A stretch of DNA of 64,000 bases from Burkholderia stabilis. GTDB taxonomy: Bacteria > Pseudomonadota > Gammaproteobacteria > Burkholderiales > Burkholderiaceae. A program made the translations under genes and the position numbers. Positions within the stretch are counted from its first letter, which is position 1. Each line of letters starts with the position of its first letter. Below the pieces are notes generated by a model, which was not told where the DNA came from, ran no database searches, and worked only from the letters and a program-made list of their open reading frames with translations. The DNA is taken from positions 992,001-1,056,000 of the forward strand of contig NZ_CP016444.1 of NCBI RefSeq assembly GCF_001742165.1. The letters run 5' to 3'. Below are positions 33,980 to 42,260 of this stretch, one piece after another.

Positions 33980-34627
33980 TCAGAGTTCGTCCGGATCTTC
34001 AAACACCTTGTGACGTATCGCGTAGCGCACGAGTGCCGTGTCGTTCGGCATCTGCATTTTCTCGAGTATCCGCGTCTTGTATGTGCTGACGGTCTTGACG
34101 CTCACGCAGAGCGCCTGCGCGATTTCGGAAATCGACTGGCCGGCGGTGACGCGCTGGAATACGTCGAACTCGCGGTCGGACAGGCGCTGGTGCGGCAGGA
34201 GGTCGGTCGGCTCGTTGAGGCTCTGCGCGAATTGCTCGGCCATGGTCAGGCTGACGTAAACGCCGCCAGCTGCGATCTTGGTCAGCGCCGCGACCAATTC
34301 GGCACTGGCGCTTTCCTTGGTCATGTATCCGGATGCACCCGCACGAAACGCGCGCACCGCGTATTGCTGCTCGGCATGCATCGTCAGCACGAGGATATGC
34401 AATGCCGGTTTTTCGTCCCTGATCTGCTTGATGAGCTCGATACCGTTTCGGCCGGGCATCGACAGGTCGAGCACCAGCACGTTCGCATTCGTGCCGCGCA
34501 CGAGCGCGATCGTGGAAGCGCTGTCGCGCGCTTCACCGGCGACCTCGAAACCGCTTGCGTTCTGCAGGATATGTCGCAGGCCGTCCCTGACGAGCGCATG
34601 GTCGTCGGCGATGAGTACCCTGATCAT
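33980..34627 (-). CDS. NarL/FixJ-family response regulator
   Basis: A 215-residue two-component regulator: REC domain (IADDH, phospho-acceptor D54 in VLVLDLSMPG, KES lysine region) and a C-terminal LuxR helix-turn-helix (LSDREFDVFQRVTAGQSISEIAQAL). The start at 34627 begins the REC domain; the longer frame is rejected. No sensor kinase is adjacent. A HisKA_3 kinase, the usual partner class, is encoded at 61352-62830. It is divergent from the universal stress gene at 34967, with an FNR box between them. It is transcribed towards the fnr-type gene. Confidence 0.93.
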   Translation of the reverse strand: MIRVLIADDHALVRDGLRHILQNASGFEVAGEARDSASTIALVRGTNANVLVLDLSMPGRNGIELIKQIRDEKPALHILVLTMHAEQQYAVRAFRAGASGYMTKESASAELVAALTKIAAGGVYVSLTMAEQFAQSLNEPTDLLPHQRLSDREFDVFQRVTAGQSISEIAQALCVSVKTVSTYKTRILEKMQMPNDTALVRYAIRHKVFEDPDEL

Positions 34628-34881
34628 GGCAGTGCGTTTCCCTGCCGGGTCGCGTAGAGCAGCCGCGCGACGACGATTGTCGATTCTGTTCCCGGCTTGG
34701 GCATCACTATCGTCCGTTGTTGGTCGAAAGTCATGACGGCCACCGTCAACGACGGGACGGCGGCCTTCGTTATACGGGTCAGATCGGCGCGCCATCCGAC
34801 CCGCTGGCACGGCAGAAATTGTGCACGCTTTACCGGCGTTCGCCAATCGGGACCGATGCGTACGGCCGGCACCGTACGGGC

Positions 34882-34895
34882 TTGACCGGCGTCAA
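34882..34895. promoter_or_regulatory. FNR/ANR box TTGACCGGCGTCAA
   Basis: Full match, 71 bp ahead of the universal stress gene at 34967; 254 bp from the divergent response-regulator start. Confidence 0.72.
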
Positions 34896-34966
34896 CCGGA
34901 TGGCGGCCGTCAGGATCAGACTGGTTTTCCAACCCGATCGAATCCGGACGAAAACAGGGAGGCGCC

Positions 34967-35437
34967 ATGTATGCACGGATCCTTGCAGCACTCGACGGCA
35001 GCCGCAGCGCGCGGCTCGCGCTCGACGAGGCGATTTCGCTAGCGCGCACGTCGGGCGGCCTGATTGTCGCCGTCTGCGTGGTATCGGACGCGCCCAGGCT
35101 CACGGACGTCGACAGCGGTTATATCGACTGGCGCGACTCGGCGGGGCTGGACGCGGACAAGGCCGCGATCGCGGTCGCGGATGCCGAGACCGCGTTTCGC
35201 CTGTGCGGCGTACGCGGCACGGCGCAAACGATCGACGCGTGCGGCGAGGACATCTCGTCGGTGCTGGCGCGTGCGGCCGCCGAATGCGATGCCGACCTGA
35301 TTGTGATGGGCACGCATGGCCGTCGCGGTGTGCGTCGCGCGTTGCTCGGCAGCGTCGCCGAAGCGCTGGTGCGCACCGCGGACCGGCCGGTGCTGGTCGT
35401 GCGGGAGGGGCCGGGCGCGGGCGCGGCCGTGTTGTGA
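34967..35437 (+). CDS. Universal stress protein, single domain
   Basis: A 156-residue UspA-fold protein starting [19 protein letters not shown], with the ATP-binding signature [25 protein letters not shown] precedes the ATG. An FNR box lies 71 bp upstream. A perfect hairpin terminator follows immediately, and the next usp gene converges on it. Confidence 0.92.
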   Translation: MYARILAALDGSRSARLALDEAISLARTSGGLIVAVCVVSDAPRLTDVDSGYIDWRDSAGLDADKAAIAVADAETAFRLCGVRGTAQTIDACGEDISSVLARAAAECDADLIVMGTHGRRGVRRALLGSVAEALVRTADRPVLVVREGPGAGAAVL

Positions 35438-35441
35438 CACG

Positions 35442-35470
35442 GCGGCAGCCGCAAGCGGCTGCCGCTTTCT
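35442..35470. terminator. Intrinsic terminator between convergent usp genes
   Basis: An 11-bp perfect stem GCGGCAGCCGC/GCGGCTGCCGC around AA, followed by TTTCT. It sits in the 43-bp gap between two convergent universal stress genes. Confidence 0.8.
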
Positions 35471-35480
35471 CGTCACGCGC

Positions 35481-36314
35481 TCAGTGAGACAGCAGGACCG
35501 GCACCGTCATCGTCTCGAGGATCGTGCGCGTCGCACCGCCCAGCACGCGTTCGTGCATGCGGGCATGGCTGTACAAACCCATCACGAGCAGATCCGCATG
35601 CAGGTCGGTCACCCGGTTGAGCAGCGTCGCGCCCACGCTGACCGACCGTTCGCGCGGTGTCGTCGAGAACGATGCGCGAACGCCGTGTCGTTCGAGATAC
35701 GCGGCAACGTCGACGCCGGCCGGCGTCTCGTCGGGATCGGGACGCTTGTGGACGACCGTCTCGACGTTGACGAAGCGCGCGCGGGCGAGCAGCGGCAGCG
35801 CGTCGGCCATCACGCGCGCGGCTTCGCGTCCGCCGTCCCAGCCGATCAGCACGTTCTCGCCGAACGTTCGCACGTCGCCCGCGTAGGGCACGACGATCGC
35901 CGGGCGTCCGCTGCCCATCACGACATCCTCGACGAAATGGCGTGCCACGTAGGTCGTGCGGTCGTCGGGGTCTTCCTGGCCCAGCACCAGCAGATCGGCA
36001 TGCCGCGCATGCTGGATCGCGGCATCGGTCGCGTTGCCTGCCGGCGCCTGCCATTCGACGCTGCGTCCCGCGCGCTCGGCGGCCATCAGGAAGCGCTCCT
36101 CCGCGTCCTTGCGCCGCTGCTCGCACAGACGCTCGTAGACGGCAAGCTTGAGGGGTTCGTCGGGCCGTCGCAACGGTTCGAAGAGGTCCTGGCAGACCAC
36201 GTAGAGGCCGATCAGATGTGCGTTCCAGCGCGCCGCGAGTTCGAGCGCGAGGTCGACGCGCGTCGAGCAGCGCTCGCTGTCGTCGAGATGGACCAGCAGG
36301 GTCTTGTAGCTCAT
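35481..36314 (-). CDS. Universal stress protein, tandem-domain
   Basis: A 277-residue protein of two Usp domains. The first begins MSYKTLLVHLDDSERCSTRV and the second near residue 155 (ENVLIGWDGGREAARVM). Only the second carries a G-loop like that of ATP-binding forms (GLYSHARMHERVLGGATRT), and it lacks the GxxG spacing of the single-domain paralogues, so nucleotide binding is uncertain. AAAGGAG precedes the ATG, which overlaps the end of the upstream usp gene by four bases (ATGA), implying translational coupling. Confidence 0.9.
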   Translation of the reverse strand: MSYKTLLVHLDDSERCSTRVDLALELAARWNAHLIGLYVVCQDLFEPLRRPDEPLKLAVYERLCEQRRKDAEERFLMAAERAGRSVEWQAPAGNATDAAIQHARHADLLVLGQEDPDDRTTYVARHFVEDVVMGSGRPAIVVPYAGDVRTFGENVLIGWDGGREAARVMADALPLLARARFVNVETVVHKRPDPDETPAGVDVAAYLERHGVRASFSTTPRERSVSVGATLLNRVTDLHADLLVMGLYSHARMHERVLGGATRTILETMTVPVLLSH

Positions 36315-36814
36315 GACGGCTCCTTTTCGGTCGATGCTGCAGTGGTTTCGGCGGGCGCTTTCGGCGGGCAGCTCGCCGGGATCATCAGGACGGGGCACGT
36401 GGCGTGCCGCAGCACGCGCTCGGCCACGCTGCCGAGGACGAGGCGGCGAAAGCCGCGCCGCCCGTGCGTGCCGATCACGATCAGGTCGGCGTCGATTTCG
36501 TTGGCAAGGCTGACGAGCCGCAGCGAGATATCCTCGCCGGTCGGTGCGACATCGACGATCTGCGGCGTGCCGGACACGTCGCGCGCTTTCATGCGTTTCG
36601 CCGCGTCGTCCGTGACGCGCAGCCCTTCCTCGCGGAAGGCATCGATCAGGATCGACGGGTCGTATCCGTACGTGTCGTAGGCCGGCACTAGGAAATCGAC
36701 GACGTAGACGGGTGTCAGCCGCGCACCTGTTTCCGACGCGAGCGTCAGCGCGGCGTCGAGCGCGCGGGACGACGTGTCGCTGCCGTCGAGCGCCACCAGA
36801 ATATTCGAGTACAT
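36311..36814 (-). CDS. Universal stress protein, single domain
   Basis: A 167-residue UspA-fold protein starting MYSNILVALDGSDTSSRAL, with the ATP-binding signature GTHGRRGFRRLVLGSVAE. AAGGAAAA lies ahead of the ATG. An FNR-like site (one mismatch) is 60 bp upstream and overlaps the 3' end of ackA. The gene is coupled to the tandem usp gene downstream by an ATGA overlap. Confidence 0.92.
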   Translation of the reverse strand: MYSNILVALDGSDTSSRALDAALTLASETGARLTPVYVVDFLVPAYDTYGYDPSILIDAFREEGLRVTDDAAKRMKARDVSGTPQIVDVAPTGEDISLRLVSLANEIDADLIVIGTHGRRGFRRLVLGSVAERVLRHATCPVLMIPASCPPKAPAETTAASTEKEPS

Positions 36815-36873
36815 GGCGTTTTCCTTGAACGGATGTGGATGGAATCATCATCGGCGCGTGCGAGCTGATCGCG

Positions 36874-36887
36874 CTGATCTGGATCAA
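36874..36887. promoter_or_regulatory. FNR/ANR-like box CTGATCTGGATCAA (one mismatch)
   Basis: Differs from the consensus only at the first base. It lies 59 bp ahead of the usp gene at 36814 and overlaps the last codons of ackA. Confidence 0.55.
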
Positions 36888-38083
36888 GCGTCCCGGTTGC
36901 CGCGAAGCACGCGCACCGCGGCGCGCGCCGCGATCCAGGCTTCGTTGGCCGGCTCGACCACCACCATGACCGCGCTCGACGCGGACGACACGACATGCGC
37001 ATTGGCGGCATTCGCGCGAGCGTCGATTTCGATGCCGAGCCAGCCGAGCGACGCGCAGATCCGCTCGCGCAATACCGCCGAGTGCTCGCCGATGCCGGCC
37101 GTGAAGACCAGCATGTCGAGGCCGCCGAGCAGTGCGGTCAGCGCGCCTGCCTCGCGCACGATCCGATGGACGTACAGTGCCAGCGCATCGCGGGCCGGTG
37201 CGTCGCCGGCTGCTTCGCACGCGAGCAGCACCCGCGGGTCGCCGGACGTGCCCGAGACACCCTTGAGCCCCGACTCGTGATACAGCATGTGGCCCAGTGC
37301 GTCGCCCGACAGGTTCGCGACATCGAGCAGATGCAGGACGACACCGGGATCGAGCGTGCCGCAGCGGGTGCTCATCATCAGTCCGTCGAGCGCGGAGAAA
37401 CCCATCGTCGTCGCAACGCTGTGGCAGTCGCGCAGCGCGCACAGGCTCGCGCCGCTGCCGAGGTGGGCGGCAATGACGCGGCCGCGCGCACGCACGCCGA
37501 ACGCATCGTCGAGCGCGACGGCCAGGTATTCGTACGACAGACCATGGAATCCGTAACGACGCACGCCCTGGTCGAACCACGCGTGCGGCAGCGGCAGCAG
37601 TTGTTCGGTGCGCGGCAGCGTGCGATGAAACGCCGTGTCGAATACGGCGATTTGCGGAATGTCCGGAAACGCGTCGCGCAGCACCTCGATTGCGTCCAGG
37701 CTGTGCGGTTGATGCAAGGGCGCGAGCGGCGTCAGCGTGCGAAGCGAGCCGAGCACCGCATCGTCGACGATCACCGGCTCCACGTACCGTGCGCCGCCAT
37801 GCACGACGCGATGGGCAATGGCGCCCAGTGCGACATGCGGCAACTGCACACGGATCCACATCGCGATCCGCGCAAGCACGGCGCGGTAGGGATCGCTCGT
37901 GCCCAGCGGCAGCGAACCGGCCGGTTCGGCATCGAAACGAATCGATACGCTGTTGCCGGTCTCGACGGCCTCGCCTTCGTGCAGCGGCCGTCGCGCGGGA
38001 TCGTCGTGCGGCGGATAGGCGAACACCGCGAACTTCACGCTCGACGAACCGGCGTTGACGACAAGGAGCGCGAGCGTACGCAT
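36884..38083 (-). CDS. ackA: Acetate kinase
   Basis: A 399-residue acetate kinase, full length. Family motifs are LLVVNAGSSSVKFAVF, HRVVHGG, DTAFHRTLP, YGFHGLSYEYLA and AHLGSGASLCA. It converts acetyl-phosphate and ADP to acetate and ATP. In this locus the acetyl-phosphate is expected from the phosphoketolase at 18153, and no phosphotransacetylase is present in the window. It starts 8 bp after the tandem universal stress gene, so both share the promoter region that holds the FNR box at 38999-39012. Confidence 0.95.
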   Translation of the reverse strand: MRTLALLVVNAGSSSVKFAVFAYPPHDDPARRPLHEGEAVETGNSVSIRFDAEPAGSLPLGTSDPYRAVLARIAMWIRVQLPHVALGAIAHRVVHGGARYVEPVIVDDAVLGSLRTLTPLAPLHQPHSLDAIEVLRDAFPDIPQIAVFDTAFHRTLPRTEQLLPLPHAWFDQGVRRYGFHGLSYEYLAVALDDAFGVRARGRVIAAHLGSGASLCALRDCHSVATTMGFSALDGLMMSTRCGTLDPGVVLHLLDVANLSGDALGHMLYHESGLKGVSGTSGDPRVLLACEAAGDAPARDALALYVHRIVREAGALTALLGGLDMLVFTAGIGEHSAVLRERICASLGWLGIEIDARANAANAHVVSSASSAVMVVVEPANEAWIAARAAVRVLRGNRDA

Positions 38084-38091
38084 CGACCGGC

Positions 38092-38931
38092 TCAGTGCGA
38101 CATCAGCACCGGCAGCGTCATCGACGACAGCACCGTGCGCGTGGCGCCGCCCATGACCAGTTCGCGCCAGCGCGAATGGCCGTACGCGCCCATCACGAGC
38201 AGGTCCGACCCCGTTTCGTAAGCACGCGACAGCAGCGTGTCGCCGACCGACGAGCCGGTGCCGGTATCGATATCGAGCACGTTGACGTCGCGCGCATGGC
38301 GCGCCAGCATCAACGCGGCATCGGCAGCCGGAATGCGCGTGGTTGCCGCTTCCGAATCGCCGTCGACCACGGCGACGACCGTCGTGCGCTTCGCATGCTC
38401 GAGGAAGGGCATGGCATCGTGCGCGGCGCGGACAGCTTCCCGGCTGCCGTCCCAGGCGACGACCACCCGTTCGCCGATCGACGGGAATTCCCCGGCGTAC
38501 GGCACGAACAGCACCGGGCGACCGGCAGACAGCACGAGGTTCTCCGGAAACTGATCGTCGATAAAGGTCTCGGGATCGTTCGGGTCGCTCTGGCCGGCTA
38601 TCACGAGGTCGGCGAGACGCGCCGCACGCGGCACGGCCACATTGGCGCGCTCGTCGGCACGTACCCAGGCCGCCGGCACTTTCGCGCGTGCCGTCTCCGC
38701 GTGGAACAGGCGCTCCAGCGCGGCGAGCCGTTCGTCGCGCTGCTCGCGCTGCGCGCGGAAATAATCGGCGGAACCGGCCATCACGTAGAACGAATGCGGC
38801 TCCGGCGTGTAGATCGCGAACAGCCCGGTCAGATGCGCGCCGAAGCGCCGGGCGAGACGCAATGCGAACTCGAGGCGCGAATGCGCTCGGGCGCTCGTAT
38901 CGAGGTGCACGACTAGGCTCTTGTAGCTCAT
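38092..38931 (-). CDS. Universal stress protein, tandem-domain
   Basis: A 279-residue double Usp protein (MSYKSLVVHLDTSARAHSRL; second domain from about residue 155, ERVVVAWDGSREAVRAA). It is a paralogue of the protein at 35481. The C-terminal loop reads GAYGHSRWRELVMGGATRT, which keeps G-2x-G and GG. It heads the usp-ackA operon, with an FNR box 68 bp upstream shared with the divergent phasin operon. Confidence 0.9.
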   Translation of the reverse strand: MSYKSLVVHLDTSARAHSRLEFALRLARRFGAHLTGLFAIYTPEPHSFYVMAGSADYFRAQREQRDERLAALERLFHAETARAKVPAAWVRADERANVAVPRAARLADLVIAGQSDPNDPETFIDDQFPENLVLSAGRPVLFVPYAGEFPSIGERVVVAWDGSREAVRAAHDAMPFLEHAKRTTVVAVVDGDSEAATTRIPAADAALMLARHARDVNVLDIDTGTGSSVGDTLLSRAYETGSDLLVMGAYGHSRWRELVMGGATRTVLSSMTLPVLMSH

Positions 38932-38998
38932 CGAAATCGCTCCGTCGACGGATGATCCGCCGGTGCAATCCAGTCTACGAAGCAGGCTTTCAGCGGGC

Positions 38999-39012
38999 TT
39001 GACTCAGATCAA
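38999..39012. promoter_or_regulatory. FNR/ANR box TTGACTCAGATCAA
   Basis: Full match between divergent operons: 68 bp ahead of the usp-ackA operon and 73 bp ahead of the phasin-phaB-phaC-adh operon. The near-equal spacing suits activation in both directions. Confidence 0.76.
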
Positions 39013-39084
39013 CGGCAGCCGTGCGCCACGGCCGCACAGTGAAGCGGACGCCAACCCATTGACCGGATCGAAGGAGGGAAGACG

Positions 39085-39606
39085 ATGAGTCCCCACGCTT
39101 TGACGACACCGAATGACGTTTGTCGCGCGGGCTGCGATCTCGCGTTGCGCACGGTCGCGCTGAATCGCGACTGGCAGCATGAATGGCAGGTGCTGGCAGG
39201 ACGACGCATCGACCGGGACCGCGACGCGGTGCGCCATCTGCAGCAAGCGCTCGCGGAAGCGAAAGCGTGGACGGCCTTCGGCGAAGCGGCACGGAAGGTG
39301 ATGTGCGATTACACGACCGCCAGCGTCGCGATCTGGCAGGACGCGGCGGAGCTGTGCATGCGCGGGCAGTTCGAGAGCGCCAGTGCGTGGCGCACGTGGT
39401 TGCGCGATTACGGTACCGAGACCGACTCGTTGCCCGATCTCGGGCGACTGGCGGTGATCAACGAGGCCAGCATGCCGTGGCGCGACTGGATGGCGGCGTT
39501 CGAGCTCGGCATCACGGAAACCGTCGGGGCCAATGACGGCACGCCGGTTGCGGCCCGTCGTCTGGCGGGTATCGATGGCGAACGGGAGCACGATCATGTG
39601 CGCTAA
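39085..39606 (+). CDS. Phasin-like polyhydroxyalkanoate granule protein
   Basis: A 173-residue, mostly helical protein similar in pattern to phasins, which coat polyhydroxyalkanoate granules: NRDWQHEWQVLAGRRIDRDR and TAFGEAARKVMCDYTTASVA. AAGGAGGG lies at ideal spacing before the ATG. It overlaps the acetoacetyl-CoA reductase gene by 11 bp and precedes the PHA synthase, which supports the role. Helical phasin-like proteins diverge strongly, so the call leans on context. Confidence 0.7.
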   Translation: MSPHALTTPNDVCRAGCDLALRTVALNRDWQHEWQVLAGRRIDRDRDAVRHLQQALAEAKAWTAFGEAARKVMCDYTTASVAIWQDAAELCMRGQFESASAWRTWLRDYGTETDSLPDLGRLAVINEASMPWRDWMAAFELGITETVGANDGTPVAARRLAGIDGEREHDHVR

Positions 39607-40342
39607 ACGCGTCGCGTTCGTCACGGGCGGCATGGGCGGCCTTGGCGCCGCGATCAGCCGTCGCCTGCACGAGGCCGGCATGACGGTGGTGGTATCGCAC
39701 ACGGAACGCAACGACCACGTCGCGACGTGGCTCACGCACGAACGCGAGGCGGGCCGCACGTTTCATGCGTTCGAGGTCGACGTTGCCGACTACGATTCGT
39801 GCCAGCACTGCGCGGCTCGCGTGCTGGCCGAATTCGGGCGCGTCGACGTGCTCGTCAACAACGCCGGCGTCACGCATGACGCCACCTTCTTGAAGATGAC
39901 CAAGAGCATGTGGGACGCGGTGTTGCGCACCAATCTCGACAGCATGTTCAACATGACCAAGCCGTTCGTGCCCGGCATGATCGACGCGGGCTTCGGGCGG
40001 ATCGTGAACATCGGCTCCGTGAACGGTTCGAGAGGCGCATACGGGCAAGCGAACTACGCGGCCGCGAAGGCCGGCATCCACGGCTTCACGAAAGCGCTGG
40101 CGCTCGAACTCGCGCGGCACGGCGTGACGGTCAATACGGTGTCACCGGGCTACCTGGCGACCGCGATGCTCGAGTCGGTGCCGAAGGAAGTGCTCGACAC
40201 GAAGATCCTGCCGCAGATTCCGGTCGGGCGTCTCGGCGACCCCGACGAAATCGCCGCGCTCGTCGCGTTCCTGTGTTCCGACGCGGGGGCCTTCGCGACC
40301 GGCGCGGAATTCGACGTGAACGGCGGGATGCATATGCGATGA
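39596..40342 (+). CDS. phaB: Acetoacetyl-CoA reductase
   Basis: A 248-residue SDR that reduces acetoacetyl-CoA to (R)-3-hydroxybutyryl-CoA with NADPH. The PhaB pattern is clear: RVAFVTGGMGGLG, NNAGVTHDATFLKM, catalytic Ser in IGSVNGSRGAYGQ, YAAAK, and HGFTKALALELA. The start at 39596 (GGGAG ahead) gives the family length. It overlaps the phasin gene by 11 bp and the synthase by 4 bp, a tightly coupled operon. Consuming NADPH here would serve as an electron sink. Confidence 0.93.
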   Translation: MCAKRVAFVTGGMGGLGAAISRRLHEAGMTVVVSHTERNDHVATWLTHEREAGRTFHAFEVDVADYDSCQHCAARVLAEFGRVDVLVNNAGVTHDATFLKMTKSMWDAVLRTNLDSMFNMTKPFVPGMIDAGFGRIVNIGSVNGSRGAYGQANYAAAKAGIHGFTKALALELARHGVTVNTVSPGYLATAMLESVPKEVLDTKILPQIPVGRLGDPDEIAALVAFLCSDAGAFATGAEFDVNGGMHMR

Positions 40343-42153
40343 ACGGGTCCGTCATCCGCGCGCCGTTCCCGCACGAATCGACGCAGCCATCGGGCCGGGA
40401 CGAGCCGCAATCGAGCGCGACCGAATGCGTGCGGGTCGAGACGTCGCCGGCCGACCAGTGGAATCGCGCGGCGCATGCGAACGTTGCCGCGATGACCTTC
40501 GGGCTGTCGCCCGTGTCGCTGGCGCTGGCCGTGCTCGACTGGAGCGCGCATCTGGCGGTGTCGCCGGGAAAGTGCTTCGAGCTCGCGATGCTGGCATGGC
40601 AGGCCGCCGCGCCGTCGATGGCGGGCCACGGCACGGCGGACGATGCCGACGCAAACGGCGTGGCCGTGCACGCCGGGGAAGCCGATCCGCGTTTTTCCGA
40701 CCCGGCGTGGGCCGGCTGGCCGTTTCGCGCGTATCGCGACGGCTTCCTGTCGATCCAGCGCTGGTGGTGCGACGCGACGCGCGGCGTGCCGGGCGTCGAG
40801 CGGCACCACGAGGAACTGGTCGGATTCGTCGCGCGTCAATGGCTCGACGCCTGCTCGCCCGGCAATTTCGTGGCGACCAATCCGGTCGTGCTCGACGCGA
40901 CGCTGCGCAGCGTCGGCGCGAATCTCGCGGCGGGCCTGCGGCACTGGCTCGACGACGCGCACGCGTTGCGCGATCGCGCGGGCGGCAGGCATTCCATCGA
41001 TGCGCGCGCGTATCTGCCGGGACGCGACGTGGCGATCACGCCCGGCAGGGTCGTCTGGCGAAACGCATTGTGCGAACTGTTGCAGTACGACCCGACGACG
41101 GCCCGCGTGGCGCGCGAGCCGATCCTGATCGTGCCTTCGTGGATCATGAAGTACTACATCCTCGATCTGCAGCCGCGCAATTCGCTGATCCGCTTCCTGG
41201 TCGATTCGGGCTATACGGTGTTCGCGGTGTCGTGGCGCAACCCGGGCGCGGAAGCGCGCGAGCTCGGGCTCGACGATTACCTGCGCGACGGATGCATGGC
41301 GGCGCTCGACGCCGTCCGGTCGATCTGCGGCGAAGCCGCGCACGCGGTCGGCTATTGTCTTGGCGGCACGCTGCTGGCGATCGGCGCGGCAACGCTCGCG
41401 CGGGACGGCCGGCAACACGAGGCCCTGCGATCCGTCACGTTGCTCGCGGCCCAGACCGATTTCAGCGAGCCCGGCGAACTCGGCCTGTTCATCGACGCCA
41501 GCGAACTGTCCGCGCTCGATGCGCTGATGTGGCGGCAGGGTTATCTGGATGGCGCGCAGATGTCCGCCGCATTCGAGCTGCTGAACGCGCGCGACCTGAT
41601 CTGGTCGCGGATGATGAGCGAGTACCTGCTCGGCAAGCGCACGAAGCCGAACGACCTGATGTCGTGGAACGCGGACACCACGCGCATGCCGTATCGCATG
41701 CATTCCGAATACCTGACGCGGCTCTTTCTCGACAACGATCTCGCAGCGGGCCGCTACTGCGTCGACGGGCGGCCGGTCGCGTTGTCGGATATCGACGTGC
41801 CGACGTTCGCGGTCGGGACCGAGCGCGATCACGTGTCGCCGTGGCGGTCCGTCTACAAACTCCATCTGCTCACGCACCACGCGCTGACTTTCGTGCTGAC
41901 GTCGGGCGGGCACAACGCGGGCATCGTGTCCGAGCCGGGCCACCCGGGCCGCCATTATCGCTGCGCGACCCGCGAGCCCGGCGCGCCTTACCGCAGCCGG
42001 CACGACTTCGTGCGCGACACGCCCGCGGTCAACGGATCGTGGTGGACGTGCTGGCGCGACTGGCTGTACGAGCGTTCGTCCGGCGAGGTGCCGGCGCGCG
42101 TGCCGGCCGCCGGGCTCGCCGCGGCACCCGGTACCTATGTGCTCGAAACATGA
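40339..42153 (+). CDS. phaC: Class I polyhydroxyalkanoate synthase
   Basis: A 604-residue PHA polymerase. The lipase-like box GYCLGG holds the catalytic cysteine C340; other family blocks are PILIVPSWIMKYYILDLQP, NSLIRFLVDSGYTVFAVSWR, and TSGGHNAGIVSEPG with the catalytic His. The Asp of the triad lies in the GTERDHVSPW region. It polymerises hydroxybutyryl-CoA made by PhaB. The ATG overlaps the phaB stop (ATGA). Its N-terminus (about 90 residues) is longer than minimal class I enzymes. Confidence 0.94.
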   Translation: MNGSVIRAPFPHESTQPSGRDEPQSSATECVRVETSPADQWNRAAHANVAAMTFGLSPVSLALAVLDWSAHLAVSPGKCFELAMLAWQAAAPSMAGHGTADDADANGVAVHAGEADPRFSDPAWAGWPFRAYRDGFLSIQRWWCDATRGVPGVERHHEELVGFVARQWLDACSPGNFVATNPVVLDATLRSVGANLAAGLRHWLDDAHALRDRAGGRHSIDARAYLPGRDVAITPGRVVWRNALCELLQYDPTTARVAREPILIVPSWIMKYYILDLQPRNSLIRFLVDSGYTVFAVSWRNPGAEARELGLDDYLRDGCMAALDAVRSICGEAAHAVGYCLGGTLLAIGAATLARDGRQHEALRSVTLLAAQTDFSEPGELGLFIDASELSALDALMWRQGYLDGAQMSAAFELLNARDLIWSRMMSEYLLGKRTKPNDLMSWNADTTRMPYRMHSEYLTRLFLDNDLAAGRYCVDGRPVALSDIDVPTFAVGTERDHVSPWRSVYKLHLLTHHALTFVLTSGGHNAGIVSEPGHPGRHYRCATREPGAPYRSRHDFVRDTPAVNGSWWTCWRDWLYERSSGEVPARVPAAGLAAAPGTYVLET

Positions 42154-42260
42154 ATGCGGGCGCTGGCGGCCCTGCGTGCCGATGATGGCGAAATCGCGGC
42201 GGCCGGCCATGCGCGAGTCCTGACGAACGAACGGATCACCCTTTCGATGAAGGAGCAGTG

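Noticed and set aside
35481..37859. 792-codon open frame running from the tandem usp gene through ackA
   Set aside because: Only its last 278 codons are a real gene (start 36314); the first part lies out of frame over ackA and the single-domain usp gene.
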